From the NCBI RefSeq assembly GCF_008973825.1, contig NZ_WCHR01000007.1, forward strand, positions 224,380 through 288,379: 64,000 nucleotides of DNA, read 5' to 3'. A model generated the notes under the pieces. That model saw only the letters and a program-made list of their open reading frames with translations, was not told the origin of the DNA and did no database searches. Source of the stretch: Gemmobacter serpentinus (GTDB lineage: Bacteria; Pseudomonadota; Alphaproteobacteria; Rhodobacterales; Rhodobacteraceae). Below, piece after piece: positions 54,594 through 62,037 of this stretch (position 1 is the stretch's first letter; the number at the start of each line of letters is the position of its first letter). Made by a program: the position numbers and the translations under genes.

Positions 54594-56252
54594 ATGGCTG
54601 AGCAAAACACTCAACTGCGCGCGCGGCGCTGGCCGCAACCAGATGGCTGGACCATCGGGGCTGGTGTGATCGCGCTGATCGTGCTGGCACCCATTGTCTC
54701 GGTGGTCTGGATCGCCTTTCATCCAACGGAGAACATCTGGCCGCATCTGCTCGCGACCGTGATGCCGCGTTACATGATGGCGACACTGACCCTGATGGCG
54801 GGCGTTGGCGTCCTGACGGCCCTGGTCGGCACGGGTGCCGCGTGGCTGGTCACGATCTATCGCTTTCCGGGATCGGGCTGGCTCAGCTATGCGCTGCTGT
54901 TTCCGCTGGCGGTGCCAGCCTATGTCGGTGCCTATGCGCTGGTGGATTTCTTCGACTATTCCGGCGCGCTACAGGTAAATCTGCGCAGTCTGATGGGCTG
55001 GGCGTCGTCGCAAGATTACTGGTTTCCCAAGGTGCGCACCCCTGAAGCCGCGATCCTTGTGCTATCGGCGGCGCTTTACCCTTACGTCTATCTGCTGGCG
55101 CGTCAGGCCTTTCGCGAACAATCGGGTGGATCCTATGAGGTCGCGCGTGCCCTTGGCAGCGGTGCCTGGGGCGTGTTCCTGCGCGTGGGCTTGCCGCTGG
55201 CGCGTCCATCGGTCGCCGCCGGTGTCGCGCTGGCATTGATGGAGACAGTCGCGGATTATGGCACCGTGGCCCATTTCGGGGTGCAGACGCTGACCACCGG
55301 CATCTTCACCACATGGCTGACCGCTGGCAATGCGGGTGGCGCGGCGCAGATCGCGGGCGTCTCATTGTCCTTGATCGTGCTTTTGCTGACGGTGGAGCGG
55401 CTCGGGCGGCGGCGGGCACGCTTCCATGCCTCCGCCCGTCAGATGCGGCCCGTGGTGGCGCAAACGCTGTCCGGTTGGCGTGGCTGGCTGGCTTTCACGC
55501 TCTGCTTCCTGCCCTTCGCCATGGGCTTTCTGCTGCCCGTTGCCGTCATGGCCAGTCACGCGCTGAAAAAGCCCGAGGCCTGGATCGAACCCGGGCTTGG
55601 CAAGGCGCTGATGAACACATTGACCGTAGGGGGCTGTGCTGCGGTGCTGACGGTCGCCGCCGCAATCTTCTTCGTCTACGGCCTGCGCATGGCCGGGCGC
55701 GGGTTGCCGCGCTGGATCCTGCCGGTGACGGCGCTTGGCTATGCCGCCCCCGGCGCGGTGCTGGCGCTTGGCCTGCTGGTGCCGCTGGCCGCCCTTGATC
55801 ACCGCGTGGCGGATGGCATCCTGGCGCTGACCGGCCACGATCCGGGCCTGATGCTGACCGGCACCTCGACCGCGATCGTTCTGGCCTTCATCGTGCGGTT
55901 TTTCGGCATTGCGCAGGGCGCCGTCGATGCAGCTTTCGGGCGCATTTCCCCCAACCTGCCGCTGGCTGCCCGCGCGCTTGGCCGCCCCGCAGGCGGTGTG
56001 TTGCGCGAGGTTTATCTGCCCTTGATGCGCGGCTCTGTCGGTATGGCTCTGCTGATCGTCTTTGTCGATTGCGTGAAGGAACTGCCCGCAACCCTTCTGC
56101 TGCGCCCCTTCAATTTCAACACGCTGGCCACCCGCACACAGGAACTGGCCAGCCTTGAGAAACTGGGCGAGGCCGCCCCCGCCGCCCTCTTGGTTATGGC
56201 CGTGGGCCTTGTCGCCGTCGCCCTGATGGCCCGGATGGAGGCCCGGCGCTGA
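54594..56252 (+). CDS. Fe3+-type ABC transporter permease
   Basis: A 552-residue fused permease with about twelve membrane segments in two homologous halves, as in FbpB/SfuB of ferric-iron importers. The EAA-type cytoplasmic loop appears twice: EVARALGSGAWGVFLRVGLP in the first half and LAARALGRPAGGVLREVYLP in the second, with MRPFNFNTLATRTQELAS-like sequence near the end. Binding protein and ATPase are not adjacent in this window; the solute-binding protein at 36437 is of the same broad class but 17 kb away. Ferric iron is the family's usual substrate. Confidence 0.87.
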   Translation: MAEQNTQLRARRWPQPDGWTIGAGVIALIVLAPIVSVVWIAFHPTENIWPHLLATVMPRYMMATLTLMAGVGVLTALVGTGAAWLVTIYRFPGSGWLSYALLFPLAVPAYVGAYALVDFFDYSGALQVNLRSLMGWASSQDYWFPKVRTPEAAILVLSAALYPYVYLLARQAFREQSGGSYEVARALGSGAWGVFLRVGLPLARPSVAAGVALALMETVADYGTVAHFGVQTLTTGIFTTWLTAGNAGGAAQIAGVSLSLIVLLLTVERLGRRRARFHASARQMRPVVAQTLSGWRGWLAFTLCFLPFAMGFLLPVAVMASHALKKPEAWIEPGLGKALMNTLTVGGCAAVLTVAAAIFFVYGLRMAGRGLPRWILPVTALGYAAPGAVLALGLLVPLAALDHRVADGILALTGHDPGLMLTGTSTAIVLAFIVRFFGIAQGAVDAAFGRISPNLPLAARALGRPAGGVLREVYLPLMRGSVGMALLIVFVDCVKELPATLLLRPFNFNTLATRTQELASLEKLGEAAPAALLVMAVGLVAVALMARMEARR

Positions 56253-56269
56253 CCTTGCGCGCTGCACCC

Positions 56270-56298
56270 TTGCGCGGCACGTCCCGCTTCGCTATGTG
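56270..56298 (+). promoter_or_regulatory. Promoter of tRNA-Thr
   Basis: TTGCGC (56270-56275) and TATGTG (56293-56298) are separated by 17 bp and lie 9 bp before the tRNA gene. A moderate match to the housekeeping promoter; position supports it. Confidence 0.5.
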
Positions 56299-56306
56299 AA
56301 GGGCGT

Positions 56307-56382
56307 GCCTCTATAGCTCAGCTGGTAGAGCACCTGATTTGTAATCAGGGGGTCGGGGGTTCGAGCCCCTCTGGGGGCACCA
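56307..56382 (+). tRNA. tRNA-Thr (anticodon TGT)
   Basis: A 76-nt cloverleaf with CCA encoded. The acceptor GCCTCTA pairs with TGGGGGC using G-U pairs. The D arm is GCTCAGCTGGTAGAGC. The anticodon arm CTGAT-TTGTAAT-CAGGG gives TGT, and the T arm contains TTCGAGC. It marks the junction between a conserved-looking chromosomal region and the mosaic right end, consistent with a tRNA used as an integration site. Confidence 0.96.
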
Positions 56383-56643
56383 TAAAATCAAAGCGTTACG
56401 GCTATGAGAGCAAAATCCCAGTGGTGTCATCGCCAGCCGGGTAACGTTTAGGGTAACATTTCCTGTCATCCATGCAGTGTAGGAACCACGAATAGGCGTG
56501 CTTGTTCGGGGTTCGGCTTGGCATGTCCATGGTGAACACCCCTGCCCGCTTGGACCCACATGGCCCGCGCACCGCGATCTTGCAGAATCAACCAGCGGCC
56601 GCTTAGCTGAGTTGAATATGTGCTAGAAATTGTGAGGTATTTT
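56383..56643. other. Intergenic segment after tRNA-Thr, possible integration junction
   Basis: No gene is seen in these 261 bp. The segment holds a short direct repeat, GGGTAAC-GTTTA-GGGTAAC (56440-56458). An integrated element often begins here when a tRNA serves as target, but no integrase and no second copy of the tRNA 3' end occur in the window. Confidence 0.3.
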
Positions 56644-57660
56644 ATGGCTCGGACGATTAATGGAACCAACGGCACAGATCGCCTGAAAATTAAAGGCTCT
56701 GGCATATGGGATGCTTCCGAAGATGTCGTGACGATCCGCGCCAAGGGCGGTGCCGATCTCATCGAAGTTACATGGATGGGCATATTCCACGTCTACGGAG
56801 ACGAAGGAAACGATACACTCAACGGCTTCAATATGGCAGAGCGATATCTGTATGGCGGCGGAGGCGATGATGTCTTGAATACCTTCGCCCCTTACAGCGG
56901 AGAGCTGCATGGTGGATCCGGCCGTGACCACCTCACCAGTACAGGCGACGCAACTACAGAAGTCCTTCTTGATGGCGGCACGGGCGCCGACACGATGAAC
57001 GGCGGCAATGGCCGGGATATTTTCATCGTCGACAATCTCAGGGACGTCGTCAACGAGACCTATGTTCCCGACTTCGATAATGAGCCCAATCCCCGCGATG
57101 AGGTCAGGGCGTCGGTCACCTGGGCCCTCGGCACCTCTGTTGAAGATCTCACATTGACCGGAAAGGCCAAGATCAATGGCACCGGCAACGCGCTCGCAAA
57201 CACGATCGCCGGAAATAGCGCCGCCAACACGATCGATGGCAAAGGCGGCAATGATCAGATCACCGGCGGCGGCGGCAAGGATGTGCTGTTCGGTCGCGGC
57301 GGGAATGACAAGCTGATGGGAGGCACCGGCAATGACCGGCTGAGCGGCGGCGATGGAAGGGACACCCTCATGGGTGGCGCGGGTGCCGATACGCTCGCGG
57401 GTGACAAGGGCAACGACAGCCTCACCGGCGGCGCTGGTCGCGATGTATTTGTCTTCGGCCGCTCCGATGGCAGGGACATGGTCACCGACTTCACTATTGG
57501 GGAAGACAGGCTCAGCTTCACCGGCGCGTCCAACATGAAGGCGCTGAAGCTGCTCGCGATTGGCAGTGATGTTCAGGTGAGCTTCGGCACAACGGTTGTA
57601 GTCGTTGAAGATGTGAGCCTTCAGGCGCTCAAGGCTGCGGGGAATTTCGTTTTCGCGTGA
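56644..57660 (+). CDS. RTX-type calcium-binding repeat protein
   Basis: A 338-residue protein built around glycine/aspartate nonapeptides (GGxGxDxUx): an N-terminal group (about residues 52-82, YGDEGNDTLNG), a middle group (109-128) and a main array (about 190-268, such as GGNDQITGGGGKDVLFGRGG). These repeats bind calcium and fold into beta-rolls. No signal peptide is seen and the C-terminus is hydrophobic-ended (AAGNFVFA), consistent with type I secretion, although no T1SS genes are in the window. ATG 56644 follows GTGAGG; an upstream GTG at 56620 is less likely. GC content is lower than in the neighbours to the left. Confidence 0.87.
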   Translation: MARTINGTNGTDRLKIKGSGIWDASEDVVTIRAKGGADLIEVTWMGIFHVYGDEGNDTLNGFNMAERYLYGGGGDDVLNTFAPYSGELHGGSGRDHLTSTGDATTEVLLDGGTGADTMNGGNGRDIFIVDNLRDVVNETYVPDFDNEPNPRDEVRASVTWALGTSVEDLTLTGKAKINGTGNALANTIAGNSAANTIDGKGGNDQITGGGGKDVLFGRGGNDKLMGGTGNDRLSGGDGRDTLMGGAGADTLAGDKGNDSLTGGAGRDVFVFGRSDGRDMVTDFTIGEDRLSFTGASNMKALKLLAIGSDVQVSFGTTVVVVEDVSLQALKAAGNFVFA

Positions 57661-57874
57661 GGCAAAGCGTCGGCTTGCGGACGAATATGATGCGGCGCAG
57701 GAAAGGGGAGAGGCGGCGACAAAGGCTGACCAGAACCTTCTTCCAGAACAGCAGAAGGTTACGGCAGCCGAGCTCGGCCTGTCCCACAAGCAGGTGCATG
57801 AGGCTCGCCAGATCCGCGACGCTGAGGCCGTGCGGAGAGGAGCGCTCACTGTGAAGCGCACATCCCTTCGCTAG
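57661..57874 (+). pseudogene. Remnant of a ParB-like/phage-type regulatory protein
   Basis: A frame without a start codon encodes about 70 residues, beginning AKRRLADEYDAAQERGE and containing KVTAAELGLSHKQVHEARQI and RDAEAVRRGAL, ending in TAG at 57872. The ADEYDAAQERGE pattern with a following helix-turn-helix-like segment is familiar to me from phage- and plasmid-borne proteins of Rhodobacteraceae. The frame is already open where the RTX stop occurs, so the 5' part is missing, apparently replaced by the RTX gene. Confidence 0.6.
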
Positions 57875-57876
57875 CG

Positions 57877-58062
57877 TGCCGGATCGGTGCCTATCAACCC
57901 GACGCGGTGGTGTCGTTCATGGTCGGGATCAGACGGCATATCGATGCGGCGATTGCTGCTTCGGGCATCACCACTCTCCATCACGCGGTGAACTTTCCGG
58001 GCAACGGTCAGCAGCTCAAGTTTCGCGCTGACATGGCGAAGATCCTGCCTGGCATCCTTTGA
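57877..58062 (+). pseudogene. Orphan reading-frame fragment
   Basis: An open stretch of 61 codons ending in TGA at 58060, with GIRRHIDAAIAASGITTLHH and FPGNGQQLKFRADMAKILPG. Amino-acid composition looks protein-like, but no good start codon and ribosome site are present and I do not recognise the family. It is in a different frame from the preceding remnant, so it could be its frameshifted continuation or a separate gene fragment. Confidence 0.35.
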
Positions 58063-58288
58063 CGGACGAGATTGCAGGGCACTTGGCGTGAAGCGATGGT
58101 TTGAGCCCATTGCGGACATTCATCTGATCTGCGCCTGATTTGACACGACTACGCGGATTGGATTTTCTGGCTCCACACGGGGGTTGGATATTCGAGCAGG
58201 ATGCCGGGCATTGGAGCGTAATTCAGAGAGGACCCGGCTCTGCTCCCTGCCCTGGGAGAGCTTTGTTCTGCGCAATCAGGGTGCGCCG

Positions 58289-59203
58289 ATGATCGCCCCT
58301 TGCAACCACTTTGAACCAACCTGGCCGGCAGACGATCTGGCACAATGTGATGCTGGGCTGCGCAGCTTGCGTCAGAGCCTTCTGTCCGGTGTCCCGCCCG
58401 AGCCCTGCCGGACCTGCCCCACAAAGCCGGATTGCGCGCCACCGGCCCTTAGCGACAGGATCGCGGACCTCGAGCTGGCGGATGAAAACCGCGAAATCGA
58501 GGCGGTTTTTGCTGCACTGCGCGCAGGCGACGCCCTGCCGTTACCCGAACTGATGTATCGGGTCGCTCATACCCGCTCAGACTATCAGTTCACAGGCAGC
58601 GGCGTGGTAAATCTGTTCGAGATCCTTCCAATATTGCTCCCGCATCTGGCCGGGCCGGATCAGCACCTTCTGGACTGGGGCTGCGGCTGCGGGCGACTTG
58701 CACGCCACCTCATTCATGATCCGCGCTTTGCCAGCTATACGGGCTGCGATATCGATGCCGAGGCTGTTGAATGGTGCCGTCTTCATCTCAGGGGTGGAGA
58801 ATTTCTGTGCATACCCGCCGATCCGCCTGTCGCCTTGCCCGATCGCGCGTTTACCGCAGTCATTGGCTATTCCGTCATGACGCATCTGGAGCGTGAGCTC
58901 CAGCTTCGTTGGCTTGCGGAGTTGTATCGCCTGACCGCGCCCGGTGCAGTCATGGCGCTGACGGTTCACGGCGATGCTGCGGCAGAGCGGCACGGGCTGG
59001 CCGGACGGCTGTCAGAAGAGGGGATCATCGACGAAATCCAGGACGCCACCCTGGACGGTATCGCACCTGCGGGCTACTATCGCGCGACCTTCCAAAGCCG
59101 CAGCTACACCGAACGCCACTGGGGCGCGAATTTTGAGATCCTAGACTACCGAGCGAGGGCCATCGTGGATTATCAGGACCTTGTCATCTTGCGGCGGCGC
59201 TGA
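58289..59203 (+). CDS. Class I SAM methyltransferase with SPASM-like N-terminal cysteines
   Basis: A 304-residue protein. The C-terminal two thirds is a Rossmann-type methyltransferase: motif I LLDWGCGCGRLARHLIHD, then YTGCDIDAEAVEW, and FTAVIGYSVMTHL. The N-terminal part carries the cysteine pattern CRTCPTKPDC (CX2CX5C), preceded by LRQSLLSGVPPEP, like the end of a SPASM iron-sulfur domain. Before the ATG the same frame stays open back to 58139 and includes CSLPWESFVL, the usual SPASM opening, so the gene appears to be the C-terminal remnant of a radical-SAM/SPASM-methyltransferase fusion. Whether it is still functional is unclear. Confidence 0.75.
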   Translation: MIAPCNHFEPTWPADDLAQCDAGLRSLRQSLLSGVPPEPCRTCPTKPDCAPPALSDRIADLELADENREIEAVFAALRAGDALPLPELMYRVAHTRSDYQFTGSGVVNLFEILPILLPHLAGPDQHLLDWGCGCGRLARHLIHDPRFASYTGCDIDAEAVEWCRLHLRGGEFLCIPADPPVALPDRAFTAVIGYSVMTHLERELQLRWLAELYRLTAPGAVMALTVHGDAAAERHGLAGRLSEEGIIDEIQDATLDGIAPAGYYRATFQSRSYTERHWGANFEILDYRARAIVDYQDLVILRRR

Positions 59204-59252
59204 ACTCTCCTGGAAAGATGAATGACCGTTTTGTCCCGCATAGCTGCCACCG

Positions 59253-59477
59253 TCACCGCACCAGCCCCTTAATCCGATCCGGCATAAACCCCGACCACAC
59301 CTGATCCCCGGCCACGATCAGCGGCCCCTGCCTGGATCCCGCGATCCGGGCCAACCGTTCGACCTCATCCAGCCAGTCAGCCCCCGCCCTTTCCTCATAG
59401 GCGAGGCCCGCGCGATCCAGCGCGCGGGTGGTGGCCTCGCACTGGATGCAGGCAGGCTTGCCGTAGACGGTGATCAT
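59253..59477 (-). CDS. Glutaredoxin-like NrdH-type redoxin
   Basis: A 74-residue thioredoxin-fold protein: ITVYGKPACIQCEATTRALD with the redox CxxC motif, then a C-terminal half GPLIVAGDQVWSGFMPDRIKG, close to the NrdH pattern WSGFRPD. NrdH supplies electrons to class Ib ribonucleotide reductase, but no nrdI, nrdE or nrdF is nearby. ATG 59477 has AGGACG upstream; longer in-frame extensions are Arg/Ala-rich and unlikely. Stand-alone copies also occur on phages, which fits the surroundings. Confidence 0.85.
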   Translation of the reverse strand: MITVYGKPACIQCEATTRALDRAGLAYEERAGADWLDEVERLARIAGSRQGPLIVAGDQVWSGFMPDRIKGLVR

Positions 59478-60167
59478 GATGAGCGTCCTGTGATGATAAA
59501 GGGCCGCCCGGGTGGATGCCGGACGGCCCTGCCGCGTTGACGCGCGGGCTTGAGGCTCACCGGCGGGAGTGATCGCAGGGAGCAACAAGTAGCCTGTCGG
59601 GGTGCGCACGATATGGGGATCACCATATCGCTAAGCGTGACGGGCTTTATTGGGTCGAGAGCGGCGGCTTGGTAGTCCAACCCTCAAGCCGACCAGTCAT
59701 GTCATCGCCCATCGTCGTTGGACCCGATGGGAGATTATCCTGTCCGCGCTCTGGAGGATGGCGCAGCCTCCGCTCCGGAGACCTCGCGGGCAAAGCCCTA
59801 TAACGCCACCCGCCAGAAAGCGGGCCCACCAGCCCCTACATCAATACCCCGCGCGGCGCGTGGGGCTTCGAGACTGGCAGGCGATCTCACTCTATCACAT
59901 TGCGATCAGGAGTGAATCCCTTGCGTCCGCCAGCCCATGCGTCGGCCAGTGCGCGAACGGCTACATGGCGCTGCAACCGCCAGCCATGCGGCCATCCTGC
60001 TCAGCATTCCGCACCTTTTTGCACGTTGATATTGGATAACAAACGCGAATCTGCCTACAAAATAGGCGTGCTTATCGAGTTCCCCCGCTGGCGTCCGATG
60101 TGATGATCAGCGGCTATTTTTCCAGAACGCACCACAATCAGATCAAAAATCACTCGAAGGACAGTAG
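59478..60167. other. 690-bp stretch without a convincing gene
   Basis: Both strands hold short open frames, but none has a good ribosome site, protein-like composition and recognisable family together. A hairpin with AGGGCCG/CGGCCCT arms lies near 59500-59532. The sequence looks like decayed or non-coding DNA between the redoxin and the small secreted proteins. Confidence 0.4.
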
Positions 60168-60575
60168 ATGAAGTTTCATCCCACTTTTTGCAAAGCCATG
60201 CTCATCGCATTCCTCGCCTCAGGTGTAGGCGTGAGTATGGCCGCCGCCCAATCCGCAGAGCCGATGACCTGCCAAATCTTCGAAGGACCGAACTTCACAG
60301 GAAATGGTGGAACGATTGTCGGCAATGACGTCGTGATGTTCCACAATCAAGGCGCAGGTGACGACCTGTTGCCCGGCTTGACCGGCCTGCGCCATTTCTA
60401 CGACCCGCAATGGAGCAAAGCCGTCAGTTCGATGCGCGCCGGCGCTGGCTGCGCGGTTGGCATCGGGCTGCTTGAAAACGGGAAGTGGAGCTTCGTTGAA
60501 AGTCGGACAGAGGCCGCAAAATTCGGCGTGAATTCCGACAATATGTCCGACGCAGCATATTGCGACTGCCGATAA
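60168..60575 (+). CDS. Small secreted protein, beta/gamma-crystallin-like
   Basis: A 135-residue protein with a signal peptide (AMLIAFLASGVGVSMAAAQS). The mature part of about 105 residues contains CQIFEGPNFTGNGGTI and DPQWSKAVSSMRAGAGCAVG. The aromatic-x4-F-x-G and W-S-K-x-V-S-S pattern recalls the Greek-key motif of beta/gamma crystallins and of peptidase inhibitor family I36, which shares that fold. Four cysteines in the mature chain could form disulfides. AAGGAC precedes the ATG. It is followed by a second small secreted protein. The function is unknown; an inhibitor or calcium-binding role are both possible. Confidence 0.7.
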   Translation: MKFHPTFCKAMLIAFLASGVGVSMAAAQSAEPMTCQIFEGPNFTGNGGTIVGNDVVMFHNQGAGDDLLPGLTGLRHFYDPQWSKAVSSMRAGAGCAVGIGLLENGKWSFVESRTEAAKFGVNSDNMSDAAYCDCR

Positions 60576-60668
60576 CTCTTTTCTGCCGGCGCCCCGGGAA
60601 ATGGATGCTCGCTCATATCGGCATCGGCCCATCAAAGACGATCACACACCAATAGGGAATATCGAACA

Positions 60669-61049
60669 ATGACAACTTCTGCTTTCAAAAGCCTTGGCCT
60701 CGCGCTTGGCCTCGCGCTTGTCGGCGCTTCCGTCGCCAACGCTGGCTGCCTGATCACGGCGCAGAACAACGCCACGATGGAGGTGCAGCCGAACACCTGC
60801 CTTTACATGTCGAGCGCTCATGATTTCGAGGCCAGCGCCGTAAAGGAATGTGGCGGCCTGAACCCCGTCCATGCGCCGGATTGGAACGACACGATTGTGA
60901 AAATCGGCACCACCGGCCCCTATAGCGTCTCTTTGATGATGGACCACATCGTTACCGACAACAGCATGACCATGACCTTCCAGGCTGCCGGAGAGCATGT
61001 GCTGGATCAGCGGTTCTCTGCGGATGCAACGATCATGTATTGCTACTGA
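60669..61049 (+). CDS. Small secreted protein, second of tandem pair
   Basis: A 126-residue protein with a signal peptide (SLGLALGLALVGASVANA). The mature chain is about 100 residues and has paired cysteines (AGCLITAQNN, NTCLYMSS, VKECGGLN, MYCY) and the core PDWNDTIVKIGTTGPYSVSL, which recalls the W-N-D-x-I element of the beta/gamma-crystallin motif and the W-S-K-x-V element of the preceding protein. AGGGAA lies upstream of the ATG. The two may be distant paralogues. No function is known to me. Confidence 0.7.
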   Translation: MTTSAFKSLGLALGLALVGASVANAGCLITAQNNATMEVQPNTCLYMSSAHDFEASAVKECGGLNPVHAPDWNDTIVKIGTTGPYSVSLMMDHIVTDNSMTMTFQAAGEHVLDQRFSADATIMYCY

Positions 61050-61058
61050 GAATTCGGC

Positions 61059-61083
61059 GGGCAGCCCCAAGCCGGGGTTGCCC
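61059..61083. terminator. Hairpin between convergent genes
   Basis: GGGCAGCCCC-AAGCC-GGGGTTGCCC forms a 10-bp stem with one G-U pair in the 47-bp gap between convergent genes. No T run follows on either strand, so termination is possible but weak. Confidence 0.4.
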
Positions 61084-61096
61084 AACCGCTCGAGCG

Positions 61097-61306
61097 TCAA
61101 GTCGCGCCGCCTTTGCCCTTGGCGATCCGCGACCAAACCACCGTGGCGATCCAGACCACCAACCCAGCCAGCACCATGGACAGGTCATGCAGGCTGACGG
61201 TGATGGTGCCCGAGGCCTCATCAAAGGTGGCAAAGCCAAGCGTGGCGATAATCCCGGCCAGCGGGTAAAGCAAATAGCGGATGATCAGGGCGATTTGTCC
61301 GGTCAT
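61097..61306 (-). CDS. Small two-helix membrane protein, putative phage holin
   Basis: A 69-residue protein with two hydrophobic segments (LIIRYLLYPLAGIIATLGFA and MVLAGLVVWIATVVW) joined by a short polar loop, ending in a basic tail RIAKGKGGAT. This is the layout of many small holins. Its start overlaps the endolysin stop (61303-61306), the usual arrangement in a phage lysis cassette. The call is based on topology and context, not on sequence similarity. Confidence 0.65.
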   Translation of the reverse strand: MTGQIALIIRYLLYPLAGIIATLGFATFDEASGTITVSLHDLSMVLAGLVVWIATVVWSRIAKGKGGAT

Positions 61307-61929
61307 GGATATGCGGCCTCCTTGAGCCATTGAGGAACATCGAACCCCGGACACGCCTTGGCGGCATACTGGTTGTGCCCGGAAATGGTGGTGATCTGGG
61401 TGCGCATGCTGATCGCCTGGATCTGCTGGCGCAGGGCGATCAACTGGCGGTCGGTGAAATGCTGGCGCGGATCGTCGGTCTCGGCAGAGCCATGACCACC
61501 GATGAGGCAGATCCCGATGGTGCCCTGATTGCGCTCGACAACATGCGCGCCGATGACAGTCTCTGCCCGGCCCGCGAGGATCGCGCCGTCGCGGTCGATC
61601 AGCCAGTGATAGCCGATATCCGACCAGCCATTGGCGAGGTGCCAGCGGCGGATCTCGGCGCGCTTGGCATTGAGGCTCAGGCCCTCATACCAGTCCGGCC
61701 GGGTGGCGCTGCAATGCACGATGATCTCGCGCACCGGATAGCGCGCGGTGCCCTGATAGATCATGGCATTGGTTTCGGGCTGCACATTGACGATGGCCAC
61801 CGTCTTGCCCTGCCCGAAGGCCAGCGCCGCCGCACGGGTGCGCGGGCCGTCCAGCCCATCGATCACACCCGGCGCATAGCCAAGCGCGGTCAGCCCGGTC
61901 TGGATAGACCGGATCGCGTCTTTCGACAT
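61303..61929 (-). CDS. Phage endolysin, N-acetylmuramoyl-L-alanine amidase
   Basis: A 208-residue lysis enzyme. An N-terminal peptidoglycan-binding module (RSIQTGLTALGYAPGVIDGL then GPRTRAAALAF) is followed by an Amidase_2/PGRP domain: VREIIVHCSATRPDW with a zinc histidine, DIGYHWLIDRDGAILAGR, GTIGICLIGGHG, and a late zinc-binding segment TISGHNQYAAKACPGFD. It would cleave the amide between MurNAc and the stem peptide. ATG 61929 has GGAG seven bases upstream, directly behind a strong terminator hairpin. Confidence 0.93.
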   Translation of the reverse strand: MSKDAIRSIQTGLTALGYAPGVIDGLDGPRTRAAALAFGQGKTVAIVNVQPETNAMIYQGTARYPVREIIVHCSATRPDWYEGLSLNAKRAEIRRWHLANGWSDIGYHWLIDRDGAILAGRAETVIGAHVVERNQGTIGICLIGGHGSAETDDPRQHFTDRQLIALRQQIQAISMRTQITTISGHNQYAAKACPGFDVPQWLKEAAYP

Positions 61930-61943
61930 GTCATATCTCCATG

Positions 61944-61968
61944 AAAAAGCCCGGCGCGGTGGCCGGGC
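61944..61968 (-). terminator. Strong intrinsic terminator just upstream of the endolysin
   Basis: On the minus strand, GCCCGGC-CACCGC-GCCGGGC is a perfect 7-bp GC-only stem followed at once by TTTTT. The T run ends 14 bp before the endolysin ATG, next to its ribosome site. It would stop leftward transcription from the tail genes and leaves no room for another promoter, so regulated read-through is a possibility. Confidence 0.8.
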
Positions 61969-62037
61969 GGTGGGTGGTTGATTTACTTGATAGCCGCCCC
62001 ATATTGCGGTGTTAGGCAACTCATCTAGGGGGCAAAT

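Noticed and set aside
56311..56559. A minus-strand frame covering tRNA-Thr
   Set aside because: Part of its sequence is just the translated antisense of the tRNA, a known artefact.
59650..60039. Overlapping open frames in the gap after the redoxin gene
   Set aside because: Three frames are open at once, all rich in Arg and Pro, with no start signals and no domain.
56491..60073. 13-bp direct repeat AATAGGCGTGCTT at 56491 and 60061 flanking the RTX-methyltransferase-redoxin segment
   Set aside because: Considered as attachment sites, but many 13-bp matches are expected by chance in a 64-kb window, and neither copy adjoins the tRNA or a gene boundary.
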